Shown: positions 17,354-26,044 of the stretch, in pieces
Numbering within the stretch: the first letter of the stretch is position 1
How the letters are laid out: every line of letters starts with the position of its first letter
Assembly (NCBI GenBank): GCA_011525365.1
Contig: WTGQ01000003.1
Location: 208,948 to 272,947 of the forward strand
Length of the DNA: 64,000 bases
Origin: Acidobacteriota bacterium
GTDB taxonomy: Bacteria; Acidobacteriota; Thermoanaerobaculia; Multivoradales; Multivoraceae
Direction: 5' to 3'
Position numbers and translations under genes: made by a program
The notes under the pieces: model-generated
What the model was told of the DNA's origin: nothing
The model's input: only the letters and a program-made list of their open reading frames with translations
Databases searched by the model: none

Positions 17354-18697
17354 ATGACCAGACGCATTACGGTGGCGCTCGCGTGTGCCACGTTCATCCT
17401 GGTGGGTGCGGCCCAGGCACGTGCCGACGACTGGCCGGAGTTTCGGGGCAAGGGCCGCCTCGGCGTCTGGCACGAGACCGGCATCCTGGAGCAGTTCCCC
17501 GCCGAGGGCCTGAAGGCGCTCTGGCGGACCCCGATCAAGGCAGGGTTCGCGGGCCCCGCCGTGGCAGGCGGCCGCGTCTTCATCACCGATTTCGAGGCCA
17601 CGCACGGCATGCGCGGAACCGAGCGGGCGCTCGCGCTCGATGAAGCGACCGGCCGCATCCTGTGGACTCGGGAATGGGAGGCGGACTACGCGGGGATCCA
17701 GTGGGAAACGGGCCCCGGCGCGACGCCGACGGTCGATGGAGACCGCGTCTACACCCTGGGACGCACGGGCGTCCTGTCGGCGTTCGATGTCGAGACCGGC
17801 GCCCTCCTCTGGCGCAAGGACTACGCTGAGGACTACGGCGTCGACCGGTTGCAGTGGGGGTTCGACTGGGGCTATGCCAGCGCGCCGCTGGTCGACGGCC
17901 CGCGGCTCATCTGCTTCGTCGGCGGCCCGGAGAACGCACGCGTGGTCGCGTTCGACAAGATGACCGGCGAGGAGCTCTGGCGCGCGCTCGACAGCGAAGC
18001 GGATCTCGGCGTCGCGCAGCCGATCATCATCGAGGCCGGCGGCGCGCGTCAGCTCATCGTCTGGAATCCGGAAGAAGTCGTCTCACTCGATCCGACCAAC
18101 GGCGAGTTCTATTGGCGGCAGCCCTACACGGTCGGCGGCGCGATGACGGTGGCGACGCCGGTGCAGGCCGGGTCTCAACTGTTCTTCACGACGTTCTACG
18201 ACGGACCCCTGATGCTGAAACTCGACCAGGACAGGCCCGGCGCCGCCGTCGCCTGGAAGGGCTCGAGCAACAGCGAGATTCAGACCGACGGGCTGCACGC
18301 CGTGCTGGCGACGCCGATCATCGAGGGCGGGACCATCTACGGCATCTGCAGCTACGGCCAGCTACGCGGCCTGAACGCCGAGACCGGCGAGCGTCTCTGG
18401 GAAACGCAGGAAGCGACCGGAGAACGACGGCGCTGGGTGTCCGGGTTCCTGGTCCGGAACGGCGACCGCGTCTTCATCAACAACGACCGCGGCGACCTGA
18501 TCATCGCCCGACTGAGTCGTTCCGGCTACCAAGAGATCAGCCGAACGCAACTGATCACCCCCACGTCGCGACCCGGTAACCGGCGGGAACTGCGTTACGT
18601 GAGCTGGGTTCACCCGGCCTACGCCAACAGGCACGTCTACATGAGAAACGACGAGGAGATGATCTCCGTGTCGTTGAACGCGGCAGACTACGAGTGA
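17354..18697 (+). CDS. PQQ-binding-like beta-propeller repeat protein
   Basis: A 447-residue exported protein (signal peptide ending AQARADD) built from PQQ-like blades: DDWPEFRGKGRLGVW, EATGRILWTREWEA, VETGALLWRKDYAE and so on. No dehydrogenase active-site residues are recognisable. It is one of three such propellers in the window (also 12529 and 54919), all beginning with a W..FRG motif. The start at 17354 was picked for the signal peptide; the region upstream is the MBL gene tail. Its role is unknown; similar Acidobacteriota and Planctomycetota proteins are often annotated as outer-membrane-assembly-like, without evidence here. Confidence 0.82.
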   Translation: MTRRITVALACATFILVGAAQARADDWPEFRGKGRLGVWHETGILEQFPAEGLKALWRTPIKAGFAGPAVAGGRVFITDFEATHGMRGTERALALDEATGRILWTREWEADYAGIQWETGPGATPTVDGDRVYTLGRTGVLSAFDVETGALLWRKDYAEDYGVDRLQWGFDWGYASAPLVDGPRLICFVGGPENARVVAFDKMTGEELWRALDSEADLGVAQPIIIEAGGARQLIVWNPEEVVSLDPTNGEFYWRQPYTVGGAMTVATPVQAGSQLFFTTFYDGPLMLKLDQDRPGAAVAWKGSSNSEIQTDGLHAVLATPIIEGGTIYGICSYGQLRGLNAETGERLWETQEATGERRRWVSGFLVRNGDRVFINNDRGDLIIARLSRSGYQEISRTQLITPTSRPGNRRELRYVSWVHPAYANRHVYMRNDEEMISVSLNAADYE

Positions 18698-18765
18698 CAC
18701 CCGGAGGGGCCGCGAAGGCCGCTGAAGCGCCAGCTTCCCGGCAAAGCTCCGGAGCGGAGGAGTAA

Positions 18766-19140
18766 GTGCCCGTCTCTGTCGAGTACACCAACGAGTTCGA
18801 GACGTGGTGGGACACCCTGACTCCTGCTCATCAACGCGCCACGTCAAACTCGGTGGACGCTCTGATCCGGGAGGGTGTCCGCCTAGGCTTCCCCCACTCC
18901 TCCGCGGTGAAGAGTTCGCGTCACTCTCACATGCGCGAGCTCCGGGTCAGTACACGCCCTCCCATTCGTGTCTTTTACGCCTTCGACCCTCGGCGATCCG
19001 CTATCCTCCTCATTGGTGGTCACAAGACGACCGACAACCGCTTCTACCGCGATCTCGTTCACCGCGCAGACGCGCTCTATGACGAGCACCTCCACGAACT
19101 AGGTCTCGAACGCTCCGACCACGAAGGACCCAGCCGATGA
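18766..19140 (+). CDS. RelE/ParE-superfamily toxin (HigB/Gp49-like)
   Basis: A 124-residue protein with the compact RelE fold signature MRELRV..RPPIRVFYAFDP followed by LLIGGHKTTDNRFYRDLV, the pattern of the phage Gp49-like/HigB branch. These toxins cleave ribosome-bound mRNA. The GTG at 18766 is preceded by an excellent ribosome site (GGAGCGGAGGAGTAA). It is toxin-first, with its stop overlapping the next ATG (ATGA), exactly as in RelE-XRE pairs. The expected antitoxin is damaged (next entry), which makes expression of an active toxin questionable. Confidence 0.72.
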   Translation: MPVSVEYTNEFETWWDTLTPAHQRATSNSVDALIREGVRLGFPHSSAVKSSRHSHMRELRVSTRPPIRVFYAFDPRRSAILLIGGHKTTDNRFYRDLVHRADALYDEHLHELGLERSDHEGPSR

Positions 19141-19328
19141 GCGGACACCACCCTTGGAAGACCCTCCTCGAACGCACCTTCACCCCCGAAGAACGCGCCG
19201 AGATTGCGAGCGAAGGTGCGAAGATCGCCGCTGACAATCGCCGGCGCCGTGCATCCCGTGTCGACGGTAGCTCACCGGCGCGACCGCAACCGCGACCACG
19301 CCGACCCGCATCCGCCCGCTCCCGCTGA
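19137..19328 (+). pseudogene. Truncated XRE-type antitoxin remnant
   Basis: The first approximately 37 residues (SGHHPWKTLLERTFTPEERA and following) look like the leader of the antitoxins that normally follow Gp49-like toxins. Instead of continuing into an approximately 60-residue Cro/C1 helix-turn-helix, the frame turns into Arg/Pro-rich low-complexity sequence and stops after 63 residues. No helix-turn-helix can be found in any frame before 19644. The likely explanation is a deletion that joined this leader to the following DUF433 gene. It might still make a short toxin-binding peptide. Confidence 0.5.
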
Positions 19329-19362
19329 GCGCCCGGGCGCTTTCGGCCCGCAGCCTGCAGAA

Positions 19363-19644
19363 GTGAAGATCTCGCCTTGCCAGAGCGGCGCGTCAGAAGA
19401 CAGCAACACGGAACTACTCTCTCGAATCACGGCCCGGCCGGATGTGTTCGGTGGCAAGCCGATCATCCGCGACATGCGGATCTCTGTGGAGCTGATTCTC
19501 AGTCTTCTGGCGCAGGGCCTGACTCCGGACGCCATCCTGGATGACTATCCGGATCTGGAGGCAGACGACATTCGAGCTTGCGCGGCCTACGCTCACGAAG
19601 TCATCACGCGAGACACACCGCCCGCGGTGTCCGTCGCGAAGTAG
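19363..19644 (+). CDS. DUF433 domain protein (orphan antitoxin-like)
   Basis: About 93 residues, of which the last 65 match DUF433: RITARPDVFGGKPIIRDM, then a helical LILSLLAQGLTPDAILDDYP and ADDIRACAAYAHEVI. DUF433 proteins are usually paired with a PIN-like DUF5615 protein as a putative toxin-antitoxin system; no such partner follows here. The start is uncertain: GTG at 19363 gives a normal length, while the frame is open from 19204 through sequence that overlaps the antitoxin remnant. Confidence 0.65.
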   Translation: MKISPCQSGASEDSNTELLSRITARPDVFGGKPIIRDMRISVELILSLLAQGLTPDAILDDYPDLEADDIRACAAYAHEVITRDTPPAVSVAK

Positions 19645-19709
19645 TGGGGTGCCCTTGTGGCCGATGCGCCGGCCGCCTTTGCTTGAACCCGGCTGAATCG
19701 GAGCCCACC

Positions 19710-21509
19710 ATGCGACCTCCCCGACTCCTTGTCCCGGCGATTCTGGGGATTCTCCCGGCGGTCGCGCCGCTCTCGCCTGCCGCAGGGGAGGAGCGCTCGG
19801 CGTTCTTCGGCGACCTGCACGTGCACACCGCCTACTCGTTCGATGCCTTCTCGTTCGCCACGCGGACGACGCCCGACGACGCGTACCGGTTCGCCGCCGG
19901 AGAGGCGATCAGGCATCCTTCGGGAAACGAGATCCAGCTCGACCGGCCCCTCGACTTCTACGCCGTGACGGACCATGCGGCGTATCTCGGGGTCCTGCGC
20001 GCCCTCGCCGACCCCGGCCACCCGCTCGCTGACGATCCCGACGTCCAGCGCTACGTCGACGCGACGACGGTCAAGGCGCGGGGAGGCTACCTGCCGGGCG
20101 CCTCGGATTTCGTGGCCCGGCACGATGACCCGGAAGTGCTGCGGACGGCGTGGCGGGAGATCGTCGACGCCGCGGAACGCCACTATCGGCCGGGCACGCT
20201 GACGACCTTCATCGGTTACGAGTACACGCCGTCGCGGGACGGCGGCAACCTGCACCGGAACGTGATCTTCAGGGGCGGCGCGCCCCAGGTACCCTTCAGC
20301 CGGCTCGATTCGGCGAATCCCGAGGACCTCTGGACCTGGATGGATCGCCTGCGCGACCAGGGCATCGAGGCGCTGGCGATCCCGCACAACTCCAACGGCT
20401 CGGACGGCTGGATGTTCCAGACCGAGACGTTCGCCGGGGCTCAGCTCGACGCCGACTACGCGACGAAGCGGATGCGCAACGAGCCGGTCGTCGAGATCAC
20501 GCAGGTCAAGGGCACGTCCGAGACGCATCCCTTTCTGTCGCCCAACGACGAGTGGGCCGACTTCGAGATCTTCCCCTTCCGCGTCGGCCTGTGGGCCAAG
20601 AGCCGACCCAGGGGCAGCTACGTCCGCCAGGCGCTGCTGGACGGCATCGCGTTTCAGAGCGAGGAGGGCTTCAACCCGTATCGCTTGGGTTTCGTCGGCG
20701 CCAGCGACACCCACAACTCGGGTTTTGTGTTCGACGAGGAGAAGCACACCGGGAAGGTCGGCGTACACGACTTCGACCCGGTCAGCAGGGGCTCGGTCCC
20801 GGCCGACGTCGTCGACGGCGTGCCGACGTATCGCGAGGTCTTCCGCCGCTACTACAGCAACTCGGGTCTGACCGGTGTCTGGGCCGAGGAGAACACCCGG
20901 GAGGCCGTCTACGCGGCCCTGCGCCGCAAGGAGACCTTCGCCACCTCGGGCACTCGCATCCGGGTGCGGATGTTCGCCGGCTACGGCCTGCCCGATGACC
21001 TTCACCGCCGTGACGACATGGCGGCGGTGGCCTACGAGCGCGGCGTCGCCATGGGAGGCGAGATCGACGCCGAGCGAGGCGGCAGTCCGGTGTTCGCGGT
21101 GCGCGCGCTGCGCGACCCGTCCGGCGCTCCGCTCCAGCGTCTCCAGATCGTCAAGGGCTGGGTCGAGGACGGCGACCGGCACGAGCGGGTCTTCGACGTC
21201 GCCTGCTCCGACGGGCTGGAGCCGGATCCCGGGACGCACCGCTGTCCGGACAACGGCGCCTCGGTCGACCTGTCCAACTGCGCCATCAGCCAGGACGTGG
21301 GCGACGCCGAACTGGGAACGACCTGGAGCGATCCCGACTTCGATCCCGGGCATCACGCCTTCTACTACGTTCGCGTCCTGGAGAACCCGACGTGCCGCTG
21401 GTCGACGTGGGATGCCGTGAAAGCCGGCGTTGCGCCGCGCGTATCCCTGCCGGCGACGATCCAGGAGCGCGCCTGGTCGTCGCCGATCTGGATTGCTCCC
21501 GGCAGCTAG
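19710..21509 (+). CDS. DUF3604 domain protein, exported
   Basis: A 599-residue protein of the DUF3604 family, a PHP-like metal-dependent hydrolase group, with the diagnostic FFGDLHVHTAYSFDAF directly after a signal peptide (ending SPAAGEE). Further family hallmarks are FYAVTDHAAYLG, IGYEYTP, IPHNSNGSDG and GASDTHNSGF. Histidines and aspartates in these motifs would bind a multinuclear metal centre. The substrate and physiological role are unknown. The ATG at 19710 is selected for the signal peptide. It ends convergent to the sulfatase operon, with a hairpin and REP element between them. Confidence 0.88.
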   Translation: MRPPRLLVPAILGILPAVAPLSPAAGEERSAFFGDLHVHTAYSFDAFSFATRTTPDDAYRFAAGEAIRHPSGNEIQLDRPLDFYAVTDHAAYLGVLRALADPGHPLADDPDVQRYVDATTVKARGGYLPGASDFVARHDDPEVLRTAWREIVDAAERHYRPGTLTTFIGYEYTPSRDGGNLHRNVIFRGGAPQVPFSRLDSANPEDLWTWMDRLRDQGIEALAIPHNSNGSDGWMFQTETFAGAQLDADYATKRMRNEPVVEITQVKGTSETHPFLSPNDEWADFEIFPFRVGLWAKSRPRGSYVRQALLDGIAFQSEEGFNPYRLGFVGASDTHNSGFVFDEEKHTGKVGVHDFDPVSRGSVPADVVDGVPTYREVFRRYYSNSGLTGVWAEENTREAVYAALRRKETFATSGTRIRVRMFAGYGLPDDLHRRDDMAAVAYERGVAMGGEIDAERGGSPVFAVRALRDPSGAPLQRLQIVKGWVEDGDRHERVFDVACSDGLEPDPGTHRCPDNGASVDLSNCAISQDVGDAELGTTWSDPDFDPGHHAFYYVRVLENPTCRWSTWDAVKAGVAPRVSLPATIQERAWSSPIWIAPGS

Positions 21510-21588
21510 CGCGGCAGGAGTCCAGAAGCCGGTGCTGCGCGCCGGATGCCGGCCAGAAGGCCGGCGCACCCAGTTCCTGCCGCGCTAG
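21506..21588. terminator. Long inverted repeat shared by two convergent gene ends
   Basis: CTAGCGCGGCAGGA at 21506-21519 is perfectly repeated in inverse orientation at 21575-21588. Each arm contains the TAG stop of its own gene (DUF3604 on plus, sulfatase on minus), and the REP-like palindrome sits in the loop. The transcript from either side would fold into a two-tier stem, so I read it as a bidirectional terminator or 3'-end stabiliser. There is no T-tract, so intrinsic termination is not certain. Confidence 0.5.
21546..21574 (-). repeat. REP-like palindromic element, copy 1
   Basis: A 29-base element whose reverse strand reads ACTGGGTGC followed by the palindrome GCCGGCCTTCTGGCCGGC. The identical 29 bases recur at 29677-29705 (same orientation) and 62059-62087 (opposite orientation), with near copies elsewhere. 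It sits in the loop of the inverted repeat between convergent genes. Confidence 0.85.
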
Positions 21589-23072
21589 GGCGGGGCCGGA
21601 TCGAGGCCGACGTCGTTCGCCGCGCCGGCCCGGTGGGAGCGGCCCGGCAGGAGTTCGGTGAGGCGACGCTCTTCCTCGGGCTGATCGGCGACCTGCAGCA
21701 CCTTCTTGCGCGAAGGGTTCCGCGGCAGCATGGCCCGAAGCCGCTGCTTCGTGTCGGCATGCTCGGGGAGGCTCGCCAGGTTGCGCCACTCGTTCGGATC
21801 GCTGTCGTGGTCGTAGAGCTCTTCGCCCTCGGGATAGGTCGTGTAGCGCCAGCGCTCGGTGCGGATCGAGCTCCTGTCCGGCGCGTCGGAAGTGATCGCG
21901 GGGTGATCCCACTCGGCCTCGGGGTTTTCGAGCAGCGGCCGCAGGCTCTCCCCGTCGAGGTCCTCGCGCCCGGGGAGCCCGGCGAGGTCCGCCAGGGTGG
22001 GGTAGATGTCGAGCAACTCGGCGGTCCGGTCGCAGAATGCTCCCTTCGCCTCGATCCCGGGGCCGGCGAAGATGATCGGCACGCGGCAGGAGCGCTCCCA
22101 GAGCGTGTACTTGCGCCACTGGTTCTTCTCGCCGAGCTGCCAGCCGTGATCGGTCCACAGGACGATGACCGTGTTCCCGGCGTAGGGCCCTTCGTCGAGC
22201 GCTTTCAGCACCCGCCCCACGTTCGCATCGGCGAAGTTGATGCACGCGAGATAGGCCGCGACGGCGCGCCTCCACTGCCCCGTCGCTGTCACCAGCTCGT
22301 GGTCTTCCAGACCGCGCTCCGTGGGCGCGGACTCCGGCACGTCGTCGAGGTCGTTCGCGAGGTAAGGCGGCAGCTCGACCTCGGCCTCGGGGAACCTGTC
22401 GAAGTACTTCTTCGGGGCGTAGAACGGCAGGTGCGGGCGATAGAAGCCGCAGGCCAGGAAGAACGGCCTTGAGTGATCTCTCGACAGATACTCAGCCGCC
22501 CAGTTGGCGAGCTGGGTGTCGGTCGTCTCTTCGTCGTCGACGTCGAGGGAACCCCAGTCGAAGCCACCGCGGTCGAGCTCGTTCACCGGGTAGCCGGAGG
22601 CCCACAGGAAGCCGCGGAAGCTGTGGTAGTAGTGCCACGACGCGGCTTCGTTCTGGCTTTGGTGAAACGTCTTGCCGCCGCCGATCGCTTCGTAGCCGTG
22701 CTGCATGAAGTGCTGCGGCAGGGTGACGGCCAGCGGCATGGCGTCGCGCCAGACGTCCCCGTTGCCGTAGCAGCCGGACGTGGTCGGGCGCCGGCCGGTC
22801 ATCAGGCTCGCCCGGGAGGGGTTGCAGGCGGGCGTCTGGCAGTAGGCCCGACGGAACGTGACGCCGCGCCCCGCGAGCGCGTCGATGTTCGGCGTGAGCG
22901 TCTGCGGGTGTCCGTCGAGAACGCCGATCCAGTCGTTCAGATCGTCGATCGAGATCATCAGGACGTTCGGGCCAGCGGCGCGCGGCTGTCGAGTGCCCGC
23001 GCAGCCCGCGGCCAGGGCGCCGAGACCCAGTCCTCCGAGCAGCTCGCGTCGCGAGAGCGGCTCGCCGCTCAA
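21585..23072 (-). CDS. Sulfatase, Tat-exported lipoprotein (iduronate-2-sulfatase-like)
   Basis: A 495-residue type I sulfatase. The formylglycine site is C83 in CNPSRASLMTG, matching the C-x-P-S-R signature converted by FGE; metal-binding ISIDDLND lies near residue 40, and the catalytic WTDHGWQLGEKNQW later. The N-terminus combines a twin-arginine motif (SRREL) with a lipobox-like AAGC (Cys24), suggesting Tat export of a folded, possibly lipid-anchored enzyme. Overall it resembles the iduronate-2-sulfatase / S1_7 group; the exact sulfated sugar is inference. It overlaps the preceding sulfatase by 4 bases, third in the minus-strand sulfatase operon. Confidence 0.92.
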   Translation of the reverse strand: MSGEPLSRRELLGGLGLGALAAGCAGTRQPRAAGPNVLMISIDDLNDWIGVLDGHPQTLTPNIDALAGRGVTFRRAYCQTPACNPSRASLMTGRRPTTSGCYGNGDVWRDAMPLAVTLPQHFMQHGYEAIGGGKTFHQSQNEAASWHYYHSFRGFLWASGYPVNELDRGGFDWGSLDVDDEETTDTQLANWAAEYLSRDHSRPFFLACGFYRPHLPFYAPKKYFDRFPEAEVELPPYLANDLDDVPESAPTERGLEDHELVTATGQWRRAVAAYLACINFADANVGRVLKALDEGPYAGNTVIVLWTDHGWQLGEKNQWRKYTLWERSCRVPIIFAGPGIEAKGAFCDRTAELLDIYPTLADLAGLPGREDLDGESLRPLLENPEAEWDHPAITSDAPDRSSIRTERWRYTTYPEGEELYDHDSDPNEWRNLASLPEHADTKQRLRAMLPRNPSRKKVLQVADQPEEERRLTELLPGRSHRAGAANDVGLDPAPP

Positions 23073-24514
23073 GGCGAGCCGGTCCCGCCAACCGAGATCA
23101 GTCCCGTGTCCCTGGTTGGATCGTACTCGGGATTTGGCGTGGGCAGCTTGAGATCCACGCTGGCGAGATAGTCGTCGAGCATGCGTGAGAGCCGGCGAGC
23201 GACCTCGGGACGAAACCGGCTGAGGTCGGTGGTCTCCGCGAGATCCAGATCGAGGTCGTAGAGGACCTCGCGCCCGGACTCCAGCTCGCGGATGAGCTTG
23301 TGATTGTCGAGACGGATCGCTGTCTGAGGCGTGACGTGCTTCATGTTGCGATAGGCGCCGTAGTACCAGATGAGAGGCTCCGTACCCCGACCGACCTCGC
23401 CGGCTCCTTCGTTTGCCAGCACGCCGGCCAGACTGCCGCCGTCGAGATGGTCGGGAAGCTGGTCACCCGCACCCAGCCAGTCGGCGATCGTGGGCAGGAA
23501 GTCGTAGCCGATGGCCGGCACGTGACTCTGGCTACCCGCGGCGATACCGGGACCCCGCACGATGAGCGGTACTCGAATGCCGCCTTCCCAGACGTGCGTC
23601 TTTCCCATCGACAGCGGAACGTTGCTGGTCACGGGACGGTCGGATTCGCCGCCGTTGTCGGAGGTGAAGATGACGTAAGTGTCGCCGGCGATGCCGAGAG
23701 CGTCGATCCTGTCGAGGATCTTGCCGACGCTCTGGTCCAGCTCGTCGGTCATTGCGCCGTAGGTGTTGTTCGTGTGAGTAACGCTCGAATAGCCGCGATA
23801 GCGCGAAACGGTCTCCGGCTTCGCCAGGACCGGCGTATGGACCGCGTAGTAGGAGATCTGCAGTAGAAAGGGGCGCTCGGACGCCCCGTGCTTCTCCAGA
23901 AAGGCGAGAGATCGCTCGGTGATCTCACCGGTGCGCTTGGGATCGGGCATGCCCTGCCTGCCGGGCGCGTTCGTCGTGAGGCCGTCGTGCTCGTCGTAGC
24001 CATGACGAGCCGGCGAGCCGCCGCCCATGTGCCACTTACCGATGTGGCCTGCGACGTAGCGCGAATCCTGCTCCTTGAGAAACTCCGCGATCGTCAGCTC
24101 CTCGTCCGCCAGATCGGAGATCGGGAGCGGCACGTGCATCGGCTTGTTGCGGTAGAAGTCGTCGTAGAAGAACTGGTACACCGCGCGGCCGGTCTCGTCG
24201 GGCACGACGTCGATGATGTCGGTGGCGCCCAGCCGTGCAGCGGTCTTCCCCGTTTGAATCGACATGCGGGTCGGCGAGCAGTTCGGCGCCGGAGAGTAGG
24301 CGTTGGAGAAGCGCATGCCTTGCGACGCCAGGCGCTCGAGATTGGGTGTGCGGTAGAGATCGCTCTTCGAGCCGGGGACGCGATCGTCCATCTGCACCGA
24401 GGTACCCGTCCAGCCGAGGTCGTCGGCGAGCAGGATGACGATATTGGGGGATTCCGAGACTGCCGGGGAGGACACGACAGTGGCGAGCAAAAGGGTTACG
24501 AACTTCTCTCTCAT
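23069..24514 (-). CDS. Sulfatase, exported
   Basis: A 481-residue type I sulfatase with a Sec signal peptide (cleavage near AVSES). The modified residue is C79 in NCSPTRMSIQTGK. NIVILLADDLGW supplies the metal-binding aspartates, and FTSDNGGESD is the second metal/catalytic block. It resembles arylsulfatase A-like enzymes of the S1 family that desulfate polysaccharides. It is the middle gene of the minus-strand trio, 45 bases after the upstream sulfatase and overlapping the downstream one (ATGA). Its need for formylglycine ties it to the FGE gene at 27547. Confidence 0.92.
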   Translation of the reverse strand: MREKFVTLLLATVVSSPAVSESPNIVILLADDLGWTGTSVQMDDRVPGSKSDLYRTPNLERLASQGMRFSNAYSPAPNCSPTRMSIQTGKTAARLGATDIIDVVPDETGRAVYQFFYDDFYRNKPMHVPLPISDLADEELTIAEFLKEQDSRYVAGHIGKWHMGGGSPARHGYDEHDGLTTNAPGRQGMPDPKRTGEITERSLAFLEKHGASERPFLLQISYYAVHTPVLAKPETVSRYRGYSSVTHTNNTYGAMTDELDQSVGKILDRIDALGIAGDTYVIFTSDNGGESDRPVTSNVPLSMGKTHVWEGGIRVPLIVRGPGIAAGSQSHVPAIGYDFLPTIADWLGAGDQLPDHLDGGSLAGVLANEGAGEVGRGTEPLIWYYGAYRNMKHVTPQTAIRLDNHKLIRELESGREVLYDLDLDLAETTDLSRFRPEVARRLSRMLDDYLASVDLKLPTPNPEYDPTRDTGLISVGGTGSP

Positions 24515-24559
24515 TGGCTCCTCCTGAGAACAGGGCCGGGCCGTAACAGTGGAAGCAGC

Positions 24560-26044
24560 CTACTTGCCCTCGGCCGCCCAGCGCTTCATGAGGGCGATGT
24601 TGCGGTTCAGGATGGCCGCGGATTCGGGGTTCGCGCTCACGCGCGCGGAGTACGAGGCCATGTCGCTGTCGTACATGGCTTCCGATTCCGCGCCCTGGTC
24701 GTTCGTGCGTTCGATCCACTCGTCCATGCGCTTCCTGAGTTTCTTCAGTTGCGCCGCGTGCTTTGGATCGCCGGCCAGGTTCCGGACTTCGAACGGGTCC
24801 TTTGTCAGGTCGTAGAGCTCCTCCTCGGGGCGGGTGGGGGCAAAGAGAAGCTGCTGCGTCTCGTTCAATGTCCCGGCGGCATGCGCCTCGCGCAGCGCGA
24901 TGAGAATGCTCTTGCCGTCCTTGTAGAGGTTGGGTTGCAGGTGGGGGCGGTCGGGCAGGAAGTTGCGGATGTACTTGAAGCGCGCCGTCCGCAGCGCTCG
25001 GATGTAGTCGACGGTCTCGTCGCAGCGGTCGCGAGCGGCGAAGATCGCCGTCCGCTCCGCGTAATCCTTGGCGAGGATGTCGCGGGAGTGCATGGTTTCG
25101 GGAATCTCGATTCCGGCGAGTGCGAGCGAAAGGGCCGCGATGTCGATGTGCTCGACGAGGTCGTCCCGAACCTGCCCGGGTTCGATCGTCGGTCCGGCGA
25201 TGATCAGGGGCACGTGCAAACCTTCGTCGTAGAGGAACTGCTTCCCCCTGGCATGGCTGATTCCGTGGTCGGTCATGAAGAGAACGACCGTGTCCTCGAG
25301 GTCGCCCTCGTCTTCGAGCCGTTCGATGACGTCGCCGACGAACCTGTCCGTCAGCCGAACCGAGTCGAGGTAGGCCGCCCAGTCCGCCAGCAGGACCGGA
25401 TCGTTCGGATAGTAGGGGGGAAGCTCCACGCTGGAGGGATCGGTCCTGCTCCCCAGCAGCTTCTCGACCCGATCGCTGATCTGGCGGAACGACTCGAGTG
25501 ATCGGCCGCGGTGTTTTCCGCCGGGGAGGTGAACCTGGGCGAAGAAGGGCTGCCCGGGTCGACGGTGGCTCCAGTCGGGACCGTCGTACATGGCCGGGTT
25601 CCATTCGAAGTTGTAGTGCGTCTTCCCGATGGTGGCTCGGTCCGTGTTGGGCCACCCGGTGATCGCGGTGTAGTAGCCGGCCTCCTGGAACAGCTCGGGG
25701 ATCGGCCGGATGCCGGGAGGCAGGTGGATCTTCAGTTCCCCCTGGCCGCTCGTGTGGTGATGAGCGCCGATGGACGTCTGGTACATCCCGGTGATGAAGG
25801 CCGAGCGGTTGGGCGAGCAGACCGGCGCCGTGACGTACGCATTGGTGAAGCGCACTCCACGGCTCGCCAGGCGGTCGAGATGCGGCGTCTCGATCGTCGT
25901 CTCGCCGTAGGAGGAGAGATTGGCCGACATGTCGTCGACGATGATCCAGAGGACGTTCGGCTGCTCCGCTGCCTGCAAAGGAAGCTGCGTCAATGCTCCC
26001 AGGGCGACAGCGAGGGCGACGGTCCCGACTCGGTGCGTTGTCAT
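24560..26044 (-). CDS. Sulfatase, exported
   Basis: A 494-residue type I sulfatase, first of the minus-strand operon. The signal peptide ends at LPLQAAE. The active cysteine is C76 in VCSPNRSAFITGM, an acceptable C-x-P-x-R site with Asn in place of the common Ser. WIIVDDMS and FMTDHGISHARGK are the metal and catalytic motifs. I chose the ATG at 26044 because it begins the signal peptide; MEKRA a few codons upstream is an alternative. The start codon overlaps the start proposed for the divergent sulfatase, so one of the two starts may be wrong. Confidence 0.9.
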   Translation of the reverse strand: MTTHRVGTVALAVALGALTQLPLQAAEQPNVLWIIVDDMSANLSSYGETTIETPHLDRLASRGVRFTNAYVTAPVCSPNRSAFITGMYQTSIGAHHHTSGQGELKIHLPPGIRPIPELFQEAGYYTAITGWPNTDRATIGKTHYNFEWNPAMYDGPDWSHRRPGQPFFAQVHLPGGKHRGRSLESFRQISDRVEKLLGSRTDPSSVELPPYYPNDPVLLADWAAYLDSVRLTDRFVGDVIERLEDEGDLEDTVVLFMTDHGISHARGKQFLYDEGLHVPLIIAGPTIEPGQVRDDLVEHIDIAALSLALAGIEIPETMHSRDILAKDYAERTAIFAARDRCDETVDYIRALRTARFKYIRNFLPDRPHLQPNLYKDGKSILIALREAHAAGTLNETQQLLFAPTRPEEELYDLTKDPFEVRNLAGDPKHAAQLKKLRKRMDEWIERTNDQGAESEAMYDSDMASYSARVSANPESAAILNRNIALMKRWAAEGK

